A DNA stretch of 64,000 nucleotides from Trematomus loennbergii (Eukaryota > Chordata > Actinopteri > Perciformes > Nototheniidae). Position 1 is the stretch's first letter; every line of letters begins with the position of its first letter. The notes under the pieces were generated by a model, which was given only the letters and a program-made list of their open reading frames with translations, was not told the DNA's origin and did no database searches. The DNA lies in contig JAAOOA010001587.1 of the NCBI GenBank assembly GCA_012861695.1, positions 1 to 64,000 of the forward strand. The letters are read 5' to 3'. Of the stretch, positions 33,686 through 46,649 are shown one piece after another. A program made the position numbers and the translations under genes.

Positions 33686-34776
33686 AGTCTAAAGAGGAAG
33701 GAAAACACTTAAATGCAGGAAAACAGAGAGATGGGGGAAAGTAAATACGAATGATGACATGAAAGGAAATTCAGGAATGAAAGAATCTGGAAAAGGTAGG
33801 CGAGCAAAACATGGTCCTTTTTAAAAAGAAAAGACAAGACGGAGGAGATGAACAGTCAGAACAGAGCGGCACATCCTTGAGAATAAACTTTCCATGGACA
33901 CAGAGCACCATGGACATGAAGGATTAGGAAATGTTAAACATGACAATCTGGAGGGTCAACAGCAAATGCAGCAAGCTGATGGTCCTAGTGTGGAGCAACA
34001 GGGAGATGGGTTGAGGACAGAGAAAGATGTTGAGGTAGATAAGGAAGGAAAAAACTGATCCATCCCCTCTGATAGAGGATAGAAGAGTTGATGGTGGAAA
34101 ACAGAACATGTCAGAAGACCTTCAGGGGTTTGAAGCTAGAAGCAGAAGAGAGGATAGGAGGGATGTAGAGGGAGCCAAGGAACAAAAGAGAGGAGATGAC
34201 AAACACGCACAAAGGACAGAAACATCTATGACAAAACCTTACCTTTGTAAGGGAGGAGAGGATCAGACAGGAGAGGGTTGGATGGTGTTAGACAGCAGGA
34301 CACAAGTGTTCCACAAGATCCTAAAGATGTGATGAGGAAAGGCCAGCCAAAGAGCAGGAACGTAAACATTTTCCAAACAGGGGGCTCTTCTCGTAAACAG
34401 TTCATTGTGAAAATAGATGAGTAAGAAACTTGGTTCACAAAGAAGTAGGGAGAAACTCGCACACCAGGAGCGCTTGTCAGATAATCTTTCCGATATGAAG
34501 CTGAGTGAGCCACAGAAACAAGGGACCCAAAGACACAAAGGGAATGTGCCATCCAGTGCAATCGATTCAAATGCAGAAAAAAAATCAAAAGTCTCTGACA
34601 CACAAGAGCAGGCTGCTGAAAGTCAACATGCAATGGAAGAAATAGGTGAGGAAGAGATTAAAAGTAGAGGCCATCATGCCCTAAAGAAGAAAAACGGAAA
34701 AGGAAAAAAAGAGAAAACAACTTCCTGTAGTTGGAAACCGTGCAAACATGCAAACCAGACTTCAGAGTCAGATTGA
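33686..34776 (+). pseudogene. Decayed 3' coding tail of USP copy B
   Basis: Highly charged, low-complexity reading-frame pieces in several frames. They include 34108-34332 and 34417-34776, the latter ending 'KKKNGKGKKEKTTSCSWKPC'. Parts repeat phrases from the tail of copy A (AATGATGACATGAAAGGAAA resembles 31033-31055). They look like remains of a longer lysine-rich C terminus that copy B has lost through its stop at 33685. Alternative 3' exons cannot be excluded. Confidence 0.45.
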
Positions 34777-36834
34777 GACAAAATGCTTTGTCATTGTTCA
34801 GTGTGATTAAGTGCAACAGATTATAATAACAAGCAGAAGGGAAATTAATAGAAATGTAAAGGCACTATTTCACAGTGTACTTGAATCTCACTGAGACTCA
34901 ATGATCAGACAATGTTGTTCTTTTGCTACAATTCTCTGTCCTGTTAGGTTTTGTTTTGAACGTGTTTACTTCTCAGAGATTTATGAATAGATGGCACTAA
35001 GTGTAAAATCTAATGTGATTTCAGAGAAGACATTGTATAAGAAAAAGATTTCTCATAAATATAAATCCATGTATCTTTAGTATTTTATTTGTGTTTGTTT
35101 TCTTATTTTACTGTTAAGTACTCTACTATCTTAAATCAATAACGTCTTTGACGACTACAGTTATAAACTATTGCTGCAATGCCCTCTGACAAATGTCGTG
35201 GATGCTTTTTTCAACCAAACTATTGTAGTCCTTTGTGACTTTTGTAGGAGTTGCTGATGATTTGAACAAATAAAACATAAATGTGAAAGACATGCTTGTA
35301 CATGCACGTTTTTGTGGAAAGTTTACATGCTATGAGGCTGCAGAGATTCCCTCATATTGTCCCATACAGGCTTTTTATCTATTGACAATTTTATAAAATC
35401 ACAACAGTCAAACCAAAGAAAGAAAAACTCAACAGAAGAGGGATCTATTTAAGACAATAGACAAGCAAAAGATCATATGTAATAATGTTGCATTGATTAT
35501 AATTAAATAAATATCTTCTCCTTATTCATCAGGAGAGAAATATTTCTTGTAATAACAATCCCTGCCTGTCATACTGTTCCCTCATTGTTCTACTTGTTTA
35601 TTCTCACATGAGATCATATGATAAATCCTTTGAAAGAACACTTTGTACCAGGAAATAAATCCCAGATATATACATTCTGACTCGATGCTTGTTAGTCAGA
35701 AAGAGGCTGATCATATCTTATCTAATCAGGTTTATAGTATGTGTAATATACAAGGCTACCTCCACCCTGCCCTTAATGACTCTTTCATGTCTTTCATTTT
35801 CACTTTATTCCAAAGCACATTTAAGGGAATTCACGTGAGAGCAATAAGAAAAACAGACACAGTGCAGTATTCAAAGTGTTCCATATAAAATCACGATGCT
35901 GATAAATTGTTAATACAAAAACCAACTGATTATGAAGGGATTTATACAGTAGTGCATCATTTCTGAGCAGCTTGGTGAAAGTATTGTTCTCATCAGATGC
36001 TATGGCTGCTAGGAATATATTGAACATTAACCAATAACAATGTTCACCATATGGTGCACCTCTTTTATAGTTCACCTACATAGTCTTTATCTCTATGCAG
36101 ATTATCCATTATAAAAGTCTATATATGGCAGGTTTATAGTATGTGTGATATACAGGTCAAGGTCACTGATCATCTCCTCTATCATCATCAGTACGATCAT
36201 CCTGCTGACTGCAATTCAAGTGTTTAAAGAAAGTAAAACAGCCAAAATGCCCGTCAAGCTATCTCACCACCTGGGCCCAAAATGGACTTACATTTGAGCA
36301 ACAGTTACCTGTTGCTTTCTTCTTGGATGCTGAGGAACTTAGCAAGTGGAAATCAACGCGTGGAAATTCGCAAGTTGAACGCAAGGTTTTGAATTGACAT
36401 ATACAGTACATTGACTTAAGTAGACCGCACACACACTCTTCACACACATTTAGTGACATACCTCCATCACTGCGTCCTCTGGCAGGATTCAAACCCTCGT
36501 CTCTGCGTTCTCAGGCGGTCTCCCCCCACTGGACCGTCTTCATGGCACATAGCTCATAGAACCAGAGAGAAATAAAGGACCAGACTGACGTAGAAGAAAC
36601 TTCACATTTACAGCTTATGATGCTGCAGAGATTCCTCATATTGTCCCATACAGGCTTGCTATCTGTAAACTATTTACTAAAATCAAAATACATTGTTGTT
36701 TGTCAAGATAACAAAACAAAAGAAAAACTCCGGAAGGTCAACAGAAGAGGATCGAATAAATCCAATAGACATGCGAAAAAGACATTGTGTAAATAATGTT
36801 GTATTCATTTAAAAACATAATAATAATAATAATG

Positions 36835-37475
36835 AAGGAGGGGGTAGATGGTGTGCTGGAGAGGCTGTGGATCTGTGAGGGCCAATCACACCATGTGTTT
36901 TGGGAATGCCCTGGGATTGTTCACTATTGGGACTCAATAAGAGATGGAATGGAAAGAGTTTTAAAAATTGAGATTGACCTTTGCTTTCAAGTACTGTACC
37001 TCGGTAAGATGCCACAACAGCTTCTTGGTTTCTCTACAATGTACATGTTTAAATAATGCTAGTCGCAGTCAAAAAGCCATAACGAAAAATGGTTAAGCCA
37101 AGTACCACCTATAGCAGACTGGTTTAATGTGATGCACGACATTTTGTTATGGAAAATTAACATTTGCTCTAAGACTCAAGACAGACACTTTGGTAAGTGT
37201 TGGAAGGGATGGATTGAGTTTGTTAACCCGTATAGACCAGACTTCAACTAAAAACTATATTTGTAATGTAACCCCCCCCGGTTCTCTGCTACACAGTTTT
37301 TGTTTTTGTTGTTGTTGTGTCTCTGTCTCTTCATGTTGTTTGTCTGTATGCGTGATTTACATTATTTGTTTTGTATTATTTAAAAAAAAATGTAAAATAT
37401 AAGATGGTCTGTAACTGTTGATTTTTTTATGCAAATAAAAAATATATATTAAAAAAAATAATATATATATAAATA
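36835..37475 (+). mobile_element. L1-type LINE, 3' end
   Basis: Frame pieces 'SHHVFWECPGIVHYWDSIRD' and, further on, 'WFNVMHDILLWKINICSKTQ' match the C-terminal part of fish L1/Tx1-type ORF2 proteins. A short 3' UTR ends in an AT-rich tail. It is 5'-truncated, as is usual for LINEs. It is present only in the second unit of the duplication. Confidence 0.7.
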
Positions 37476-37577
37476 TCTTTCTCTTAAGTTTTTTGGGGCA
37501 GAATCTGTAATGACAACCCCCGCCTGTCATACTGCTCCCCCTCCTTGTTCTACTTGTTTATGTCACCTGAGATCATA

Positions 37578-38623
37578 CGATACAACACATGTTCAACCTG
37601 AGCCTGCACCTGGAGACCATCCCGGTGCTGTGGAAGATGTCCTGTGTTGTTCCTGTCCCTAAAAAGACGACTCCTTCTGGGCTCAATGACTATCGCCCAT
37701 CAGCTCTCACATCTCATGTGATGAAGGTGCTGGAGAGACTGGTCTTGGCCCATCTCAGACCGCAGGTGAGATCATTCCTTGACCCTCTGCAATTTGCCTA
37801 CCAGCCTCACCTGGGGGTGGACGATGCCATTATTTACCTGCTGCAGCGTGCTCACTCATACCTGAATGGATCGGGTTGCACTGTGAGAATCACCTTTTTT
37901 TATTTCTCCAGTGCATTCAACCTCGGCTACTGAGTGACAAGCTGCAGGCTATGAGGGTAAACTCGTCCACCATCTCCTGGATTACCAACTACCTCACGGA
38001 CAGACCACAGTACGTCCGGCTGGGCAGTGTGCTGTCTGATGTGGTGGTTGGTAGTATAGGAGCCCCACAGGGGACTGTGCTGTCTCCTTTCCTGTTCACC
38101 TTATACACCTCTGACTTGCAATACAACTCAGAGTCATGCCACTTGCAGACATGTTCGGATGACTCTGCAGTGGTAGGGTGTATAAGGGATGGACGGGAGG
38201 AGGAGTACAGAGCGTTGGTGGTGATTTTGTGGAGTGGACTGGAAGAAATCCTCTGCTTCTGAATGTGGCCAAGACCAGAGAGATGGTCATTGACTCAGGA
38301 GGAAGAGGACGTTTCCTCAGCCCCTGTGCATTCTGGGAGAGGATGTGGCTGTTGTGGAGGACTACAAGTACCTGGGAGTGCACTTAGACAATGGGCTGAA
38401 CAGGAGGATCAACACTGACGCTGTGTACAAGAAGGGGATGAGCAGACTCTATTTTTTTTATGCTATTTTATTTCTATTTGAGATGTTTACATTTTGGATT
38501 GTTTTATTTCTAGTCTTTTATTTTCTCTAATGAACAATGCCTTGTCTTTTCATGCTGCTGCAACGCAACAATTTCCCAAAATTGGGATCAATAAAGTACA
38601 TCTTATCTTATCTTATCTTATTA
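37578..38623 (+). mobile_element. Rex1-like LINE, truncated reverse transcriptase
   Basis: Two frames carry RT motifs: 'VVPVPKKTTPSGLNDYRPSA' and 'HLGVDDAIIYLLQRAHSYL' (37589-37933), then 'GAPQGTVLSPFLFTLYTSDL' and 'CSDDSAVVGCI' (37876-38262), which holds the catalytic S/A-D-D. Both a frameshift and a 3' deletion are visible. The 3' UTR ends GGGATCAATAAAGTACATC followed by (TTATC)n. The unoccupied site is seen in the first duplication unit at about 35610-35618, so the insertion is younger than the duplication. Confidence 0.88.
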
Positions 38624-39722
38624 TAAATCCTTTGAAAGAACACTTGTACCAGGAAATAAATCCCAGCTATATAATTCTGACTCAATGCTTGTTATTCAGA
38701 GAGAGGCTGATCATATCTTATCTAATCAGGTTTATAGTATGTGTAATATACAAGGCTACCTCCACGTGCCCTTAATGACTCTTTCATGTCTTTCATTTTC
38801 ACTTTTATTCCAAAGCACATTTAGGGGAATTCACGTGACAGCGATAAGTAAAACAGACACAGTGTAGTATACCAAGTGTTCCATATAAATCACCATGCTG
38901 ATAGATTGTTAATACAAAAAACGAACTGATTATGAAGGGATTTATACAGTAGTGCATCATTTCTGAGCTGCTTCTTAATATCTTAAGTATGATGAAAGTA
39001 TTGTTCTCATCAGATGCTATGGCTGCTAGGAATATATTGAACATTTAACCAGTAACAATGTTCACCATATGGTGCACCTCTTTTAAAGTTCACCTAGTCT
39101 TTATCTATATGCAGATGATCCATTATAAAAGTCCATATAAGGCAGGTTTGCAGTATGTGTGATATACAGGTCAAGGTCACATGATCATCTCCTCTATCAT
39201 CATCAGTACGATCATCCTGCTGACTGCAATTAAAGTGTTAAAGAAAGTAAAACAGCCAAAAATGCCCGTCAAGCTATCCTAACGACCCGGGCCCAAAATG
39301 GATCTACGTTTGAGCAACAATGAGTTGCTTTCTTCTTGGATGCTGATGAATTCACAAGTTGAAATCGACACGTGAAATTCGCAAGTTGAACGCAAGGTTT
39401 TGAATTGACATGTACATCGACTTGAGCAGACCACACACACACACTCTTCACACACATTTGAGTGACTTACCTCCAGTCGCTGCGTCTTCTGGCAGGATTC
39501 AAACCCAAGTCTCTTTGTTCTGAGGCGGTCTCCCCCCACTGGACCGTCTTCATGGCACATAGCTCATAGAACCAGGGAGAAATAAGCAGACACTTCACAT
39601 GTACACACTTACATACATACTTATCATACTAACATTTCATTTCAAAAGTTCACACTGATGTATATTCACAATAACAAGCTGTCCATCTGGTATATGGACT
39701 CCATTCATGTCACACATTTGGG

Positions 39723-39793
39723 GCAGGTTCCTCATAGCTCACTTGTTAAAAACTGTGGCCCAGTAGTCTGAGGGTTCAATTCCTACCTGACCA
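39723..39793 (+). repeat. tRNA-like sequence, pseudogene or SINE head
   Basis: A B-box match (GGGTTCAATTCC) lies about 45 bp after TAGCTCACTTGTT (A-box-like). Short matching ends CAGGT/ACCTG could form part of an acceptor stem. The loop lengths do not give a clean cloverleaf, so this is more likely a SINE or tRNA relic than an active gene. 39794-40870 otherwise contains nothing I recognise. Confidence 0.3.
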
Positions 39794-40875
39794 CAAAGAA
39801 TCAGAAAGGTGTCTTTTATTGTGAAAATCCTGTCTTCAATGGGCATAAGAAACTGAACCAGGATACTATTGTTATTAAAAGTGCAGGAAATCTGTCAGAT
39901 GATTATCAAACAGCTTTTTAAAGGTTGAAAACACTCTACAATGCCTCAAGGGAGTTTGTTGCTTACATTTGGATCCAAAATGAGAGTGAATCACACAGGT
40001 CAGAGAGAAGCTGCTGCACTGCCCTCTGCTGTGGGGATCTGTTGGGGTGCTCAACTCGTTTGTATTTTTCGTTTTTTTATTGATACTTATTGATAATCAC
40101 AATATTTCAGTCTAATCACAAATAGTTAGCAATCAGGCAGTATGGGAAGTTCTGTAATAATGTAGATGTTTTTTTGTTTAAGTGTCTTGTTGGTAGAACT
40201 TTTTGGTTGTGTAGTTTGGTTTATTTTTCTTGTTTTGGATAATGATAAAACAATTAAATAATAAAGAGGATTGTTTAGATCAAAGGGCTGATTTAGTTTA
40301 AATCTGTTATGTAAAATAACGTCAATTAACTAAAGAAAAGCCAAGAAAAGGAAAACCAAGATAACATATGTTTCATTTAAAATGTGTTTTGTTGCTCTTC
40401 TCAATTTCCCCATAAAACTGAAAAAATTGTTATGTTGAATTTACTTAATTTTATTAAGGTAAGTGGTTGCACGAAACAAAGTTATCTAAATCCAGATTTA
40501 TTTTTAAGTTCACTGTACTTATTATTTTTGAGTAATTTCAATTTAATTATACTGATAATTTTCACCTCAACTATTCCGAGTAAAATGTACTCACTAAACC
40601 CATGTTAAGTATACTAAAATGGATTATGTAACAGTAACCTTTTTTCTTTTTGTACATTCAGATCAATTCAATAGTTTAATTTCTACATACAGAAATTAAG
40701 TTGAATTTAATTAAACATTTTCAGCCATTATTACTATGTTAACTTTCAATATATTAAAATAAAAACAAACAACATATTTGATACATACTCTTACTTTATT
40801 ATCTTGTACAAAATGACGTAACATGAAGCATGTGTCATACACGAAACATCTTCTGATTCGAATAAAACATGCAAC

Positions 40876-41673
40876 TGTCATGGCCTCCACCGTGTGTGTG
40901 TGTGGCGTCCACAATCCAATCACCTCTGCTATAAGACTCCGGCCCTGACTCCTCCACTTCGCCATATCGTAGACTCTGTAACCACAGTCAGTCACGTCTC
41001 CTGTGCCTGCAGCTTCAAGCCAGCCTGACGCCTATCCTGTCTCCAGACCACCTCCAACGTTGGACCCTGTCCCGCTCCTCCAGGCTCTTCTCCCTGCACT
41101 CTCCAACTTGGTCAGACCTCCGTTCCCCTCTCCCTTGGACTCAGTCGAGCTTCCCTGGCCCAGACCCCCCTGCCCAGTAATATTCAATAAACGTTATTAT
41201 TTTGCTTGAAACTCTTTCCTCCTGTCTCTGCTCTGCTCCTGGGTTCCCTGCTAGCCTTAACAGTACAATCTGGCCACTGTTAAGGCTAGCAGGGAACCCA
41301 GGAGCAGAGCAGAGACAGGAGGCAGGAGTTTCAAGCACAATAATAACGTTATTGAATATTACTGGGCAGGGGGGTCTGGGCCAGGGAAGCTAGACAGAGT
41401 CCAAGGGAACAGAGGTCTGACCAGGTTGGAGAGTGCAGGGAGAAGAGCCTGGAGGAGCGGGACAGGGTCCAACGTTGGAGGTGGTCTGGAGACAGGATAG
41501 GAGTCAGGCTGGCTTGAAGCTGCAGGCACAGGAGACGTGAGTGACTGTGGTTACAGAGTCTACGATATGGCGAAGGGGAGGAGTCAAGGCCGGAGTCTTA
41601 TAGCAGAGGTGATGGATGTGGACACACACACGCACGGGGAGAGACAGACTAGGCAGAGGTGGAGGCCATGACA
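40876..41673. mobile_element. Two LTRs joined tail to tail as a palindrome with one 5-bp target duplication
   Basis: The left LTR 40876-41262 begins TGTCATGGCC and ends CTAGCCTTAACA. A 15-bp spacer (41263-41277) follows, then the same LTR in reverse complement (41278-41673), ending GGCCATGACA. GCAAC is duplicated immediately outside both ends (40871-40875 and 41674-41678). Each arm has an AATAAA signal. No internal coding region exists. The exact duplication indicates the palindrome integrated as one unit. Confidence 0.9.
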
Positions 41674-41922
41674 GCAACAAAGTGCAGTGGAAACAGACAG
41701 AGAATAAATCCTGACGTAACATGAAGCATGTGACTTAAACAGCTGAGGAGACTATAACCTTCCACACATTAATACATGTAATACATGTCTTCTAAGTCCA
41801 TCAACATTTCCACATTCTTCTCCCAACCTTTGAGGTTTGACTGGTGTTTTTGTAATGCTTTAGTGGCATCGGTTCACAAGAGCGGCTGAAGAAATCCTAC
41901 AGTCCAGCATGTATCTTGTTCT

Positions 41923-44900
41923 TCAGTCCAAGGATTTTGGGGAAAGCCTTTCACCATCCATTTGCAAGAGCACTTTCTGAATGAATTCATAGTAGTACCT
42001 TAGCTCTTTGGGGTAAGCCATGTTCAGTGTATAGATGACTCCCAGCATGATGGCACAAGCTCGGGCTACAGATCCAATGTTGTCCAGAATGATTAGTCCT
42101 TCAACAAAAATCCCAACGTCGTCATAATGTCCAGGTTCTCCACCATCCTTGTTGATGACGTATACGCCCATGGTAGATTTCTGCAGGTCTCTGGTGATGT
42201 CATCTCCTCCGATGTCCTGTATATTTAAAGAAAAAACATGTATTCATTCAAATATGTAATTTTAATGACATACTTTATCTTATACATTTTTTGTAATATT
42301 GCTCACATACCTATTAATCCCTTAAAACAAAGCTGGTCATACTGTATATATTTCTGAATCAAACTAAATATGTGTGAGGTGTTTTTAAAGATTTACGTAC
42401 GACCCAATAAGCTTGGTGATGAGTGTCAGAAGTCAGAGAGGATTGACAGGTGGACTAAGACATTGTTGATTATGGTCTTTCCATTGGACAATAAGAAAAA
42501 CAATGAATAAAGCCAACCTCATCGTATAAAGAAACAAGGTGATGGTTTGAAATGCTTTAGTCTGTTGATGAATATCAACATTCATACATATAAATATGCT
42601 CAACCTTCATGCTTCTTATAAGGAAAAAAATAATTATCTAAAATTGATGCCTGACACTAGGATCTTAAAACACTACATGTGACTGGCAAATGCAATTACA
42701 ATGACTCACCATATACTCCCGAATGAGATGTCCATCATCCTCACCAAGGTGGATGCAAAGTGCCTTGAGGATTGCTTCCCTTTTAAGGTTAACATCACTT
42801 GTTGCCTGTGTAAAAAAATTACAATTAAAATATTTCTAAATACATCAATAATAACAATATTGCAATGACTTCATTATACATGTAAATGGACTGACCTAAA
42901 GTATGTTAAAGAATTGTGACTTAAATGTATTACAATGTCAGAGGTCTGAATGTGTTAGGGCGATAGCACTGTTTACTAATTCTACTCATCCAGGGACTTT
43001 TCACCAAGAGCAATGCTCTGTTCTTCACAGTTCACACCTGGAATCTGCCAAGTACAACCACAGTCTGATCTGTTGGCCACTGAGGATTAAGTGACTTGCT
43101 CAAGGCAGGTTCTGCTTTTTCACTTTCCCCACCTGGGGATTGAACTTGCACCTTTACAGTCACAAGCCTGCTTCTCTAACCAGTATGCCACTATTGCATT
43201 ATTAAGATCAGATTTCCTTAGAAAAGTGTCTTGCATTCTTGCACCTGGCAAGTAATCCAGGCTGTTGTTAGGCAAATGGGACTCTATACGGTACTAGACA
43301 GGTACATTTCATACAATTGCTCCACAGAGTATATGACCATTTGTATAAAACAGTGTATACACACATTTACCTTTTGCAAAATCGCCAGATGTTTGGCTAG
43401 TTTCTGGCCAACAACTCCTCCCTTCTTCTGGAAGACAGATGTCAGCTGAGGTAGATGGCTGTCCAACTGCGCCATGAAGGCCGTTTCAAGTGGGATAGTT
43501 GTTATGCGCTGGAATTCAGCATGTATCTGTTATGCAAAAACAAAACGACAGAAGACAAAGAGCACATTCAGCCATTGGTGTAATGATATTTTGTATCTAC
43601 TATATAATTAAAGGATAGATTCTCATTTTGACCTCTTTAACCAAGTCCTTGATGAGATGTGTATTGGTGTACAGTGTGTTCTAACCAAAGTATTTCTATT
43701 AATCTAAGGTAATTGCAAGGAATTAAAACTAGACCTGTAAGCTGTATGGTTGTTTAAACCTTGCTAATACTTTTTTTAATTGACAATGGGTAAAATGTTG
43801 AGGTATAAAGTGAAAACCCCAATTCCAGCAGCAGCTGTTTTCTTCAGACAATCAAACAGCAGACAGATACAGTTAGAGAATAGCTGGTGAGGAAAGCGGA
43901 ACATTGAGCAGCTAAAGAGCCAAATACTTTACTAAGGAGTTGGTGGAGAGCAAAAACAGAGCTAAAAGATAGTGAATATTGGACTTATCAGATGGACAGA
44001 AACACCATTTCAAATGTATGATCATGTTGCTCTGTATCAGCTCAATGTGTACGATAAATAGACATTTCACCATACATTCACCATGTGAAATATATAACTT
44101 ACCTCATCAATATGGAAAAGTGCAGGCCACCTGGCTTTGAACTCTCCAGCAGATAGATCTCCCTGCACCACCTCTTTTCTTCTGTAGGAGAATGTTTTGG
44201 ACATCTTCTGTTTTACACACGGTGCATTGCTTCTTTGTCTGACATCATTCAATAGTTCAAGTCTCAGATTTTCTAGGCTTTCATCTGTTTCGCCAGCAGG
44301 GTGTGAAGGACAATAGTTGACTTCAGCCTTTTTAGGTTTCTTTACATTTTTGGCTGGGATGCATTCATCACTTGATTTGTTTTTCAAAGCATTTACAGTC
44401 ACTTCTGGACAGCCAAGGTTTCGCATCTTTGTCCTGTAAATAGCCATTTTATATTTTAGGCTAATCATCCAGCCATAGTAACCAGTGGCAGATGGTTCTT
44501 TCAAACAGGGACATTTTTGGACGAGTGCCCCTGCTACCTCCTCTATTTGGAGATTTTGTGGATATGCCGTATACTGGAAAATGTCCTCGGCTAGCTTCTC
44601 CAAGATGTCCGATTTCAGCCCTGGTGTGATCTGCAGTCGAGTGCCAGTTCCTCTGAAGCTCTCATTTCCACGTCGAAGCTGCACCTCTACATTGTATGGA
44701 AAGAGAGGAATGGGGAATTTGCGTGGCCATGCACGCGTTCTCAGTTCAGTGTCTGTACGTGGCAGAATAATGGTGCTATCCGAGTTTGTTGAGGATAATG
44801 ACGACACACTGGAAGATGTTTGCCTGCTTACTGGTGCTCCAGATGATCCAGGAGTGCTGGGAGCATTCTGCACTGAAGAAGATGGACTCGAACCCCATCA

Positions 44901-45142
44901 TCAAGTATGTACACCACCTTGATCGTACTTCGGTCCTGTATGTCTTGTACTGATGTAACATTCATGAAATCATTATTGAAGTCAGGATCCATGAACTGAA
45001 TACGAAAGTCTCTTTCAATTCCAAATGCTTGGCAAATTGTATCGTGTAACTCTGTCAGAGTTTTTGGCATTCCTGAATGGAGATCAAGTCTTCTACAGTC
45101 ATCCGTGTCCACAATGACCCTCAACTTCAGATGTCGTGCCAT
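41923..45142 (-). CDS. SAMD3-like protein of a fish-expanded family (four segments)
   Basis: Minus-strand coding segments: 45142-44103, 43526-43371, 42805-42710 and 42216-41923. All the joins between them have GT-AG borders in phase 0, giving about 525 aa. The N terminus ('MARHLKLRVIVDTDD..', 'FRIQFMDPDFNNDFMNVTSV', 'STIKVVY') resembles a PB1/ubiquitin-like domain. The middle ('SDILEKLAEDIFQYTAYPQN', 'GYYGWMISLKYKMAIYRTKM', 'KKAEVNYCPSHPAGETDESL') and the C terminus ('TMGVYVINKDGGE', 'IMLGVIYTLNMAYPKELRY') match a family annotated in fish as 'sterile alpha motif domain-containing protein 3-like'. No SAM domain is visible here and the function is not known. One frame change occurs near 44903, in a GGGG run between 'VVYILDDG' and the Ser-rich segment. 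This is either a real frameshift, an assembly error or an unusual intron. The start is taken at the first ATG, 8 bp after a possible acceptor (AATTAG). Confidence 0.78.
43010..43195 (-). repeat. tRNA-derived SINE in an intron of the SAMD3-like gene
   Basis: On the minus strand it has AGTGGCATACTGGTTAGAG (A-box-like) and AAGTTCAATCCCC (B-box), then a tail including GAGCAAGTCACTTAATCCTC. It lies in the same orientation as the host gene, with no sign of being spliced in. Confidence 0.6.
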
Positions 45143-46649
45143 TCTTCAATCTAATTGTTAAAAGACACAAAACAACATGTTGTTAAATAAATATTTGACA
45201 ATGTTGTTACTTAAGTATACACTTTTATTATGAACAAAGTTAGAGTAGGTAAGTTTAATTAACATGCACATTTCTATAATACATGGCAACATGAGGGTAA
45301 TTTAGCTAAGGAAGACGTCAGAGGACTGGATACCTTCCATAAAAAAATTCCCACAAGGATTATAGTTTCAATTTGACTAAAAACGAAATTAATCCTCCTG
45401 TAAAGCAACCCTCTTGTTACCATATTTAGTGTCTTAATGTCAACTCATGCAACACATGAACACAACACAAATGACTGTCCTAACCTTTTATGTGTATGAA
45501 TCGTTTAAGTGTCACCATTCGCCGTCCGTCCTCTGCGGTACGGTCTACCAAGGCGCCAAGTTGAATGAGAGAGACTTGTGACGTGGGACATAACTCAAAT
45601 GCCCTAAAATGCTCCCTATACAGATGTAGCAGCTAATTTAGGACAGTTTGAAATGCGAGGGTCGTGGTCGGCCCGTGGTCGGCCCGTGAACGGCCCGTGA
45701 TGAAGATCCTGCCCCCAGTCTGACTTGAGACCGCCCCCGTGATAAATACATTTAATTATTGTGAAGCCAACTGCAATGGATCATTGATCCACCAGGGGGT
45801 GCAGTGGGGTTCCACACTGGAGCTCATGTGAAATCAACTTCGATACAGTAACTGGATGTACAGTATGTCTGGTACTACTGTATAGCGGATCTTTGTTAAG
45901 ATCCATATGTCACGGATAGGATCATAGTCTGTGCTAAATAAGAGATATGTAATCATTTACAAAACATCACCATGTTGTTATTTAACAAAATAATGTTGTT
46001 TAGTCGAAAAAAACGAACGAGAGGAAATGCAGCCGGCTCTCGATTTTTAATCCTAATTTAATCATCTTCACCACGATCATTTATGTTTATGTTCGCCGAA
46101 TTGACATGAAATCACTGACAAATATGAATATTCTGTATTCAACTTCATTAAAACGATCAGGATCCGACGCGTAGCGGAGGGATCTTGATCCCTGGGTGTT
46201 ATTTTTCCCCACAATGACCAAGTCGCTGCAAATGATCCCGCTTATTACATGCCACATTCTCAACAAAGTAACGACATGACTCCCAATCTTAATTGAAATG
46301 CTTTTCTGGATTTAGAAAATATTTTTATTGATTTAAAAAATAGTTGTATGTATTGATTTAAATTGACATGCATCCGCTAAGAGAAATAGTCACTAGACAC
46401 TTGACACAGTGGCTTTTGGCAAAGCAGAAAAAGCACACTCAAACCGAGAGATGAGTTATTGTTATTACAACGTGACTTCACTATTATTTAACAACTGTTT
46501 TTATTGGGTTCTTTTATTTGGGGTTAAGTATAGGTGAATTGCCCTAATGTGGGAATTTCTTTGCATTTCAGACTTCTGGAATATATTGCGATATGAACAG
46601 GGTTCGGAGGGTTACTTTGTAAATGTAATCAGTTACTGATTACTGAATC

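Larger units (their letters stand above)
35335..39590. repeat. Tandem segmental duplication (units 35335-36620 and 36621-39590)
   Basis: The first unit and second unit share the order of blocks starting TGCAGAGATTCC..TCATATTGTCCCATACAGGCTT, continuing through CCTGTCATACTG, AATAAATCCCAG, GTATTGTTCTCATCAGATGC and ending at TGGACCGTCTTCATGGCACA. The second unit is enlarged by an L1 tail (36835-37475) and a Rex1 copy (37578-38623). No conserved gene is visible in the duplicated sequence itself. Confidence 0.8.

Noticed and set aside
36259..36492. Minus-strand ORFs repeated at 36259-36492 and 39269-39560
   Set aside because: They lie in duplicated non-coding sequence. The reading frames are not conserved between the two copies.
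39723..39793. Functional tRNA gene
   Set aside because: A- and B-box-like motifs exist but stems and loop sizes do not give a proper cloverleaf, and no terminator follows.
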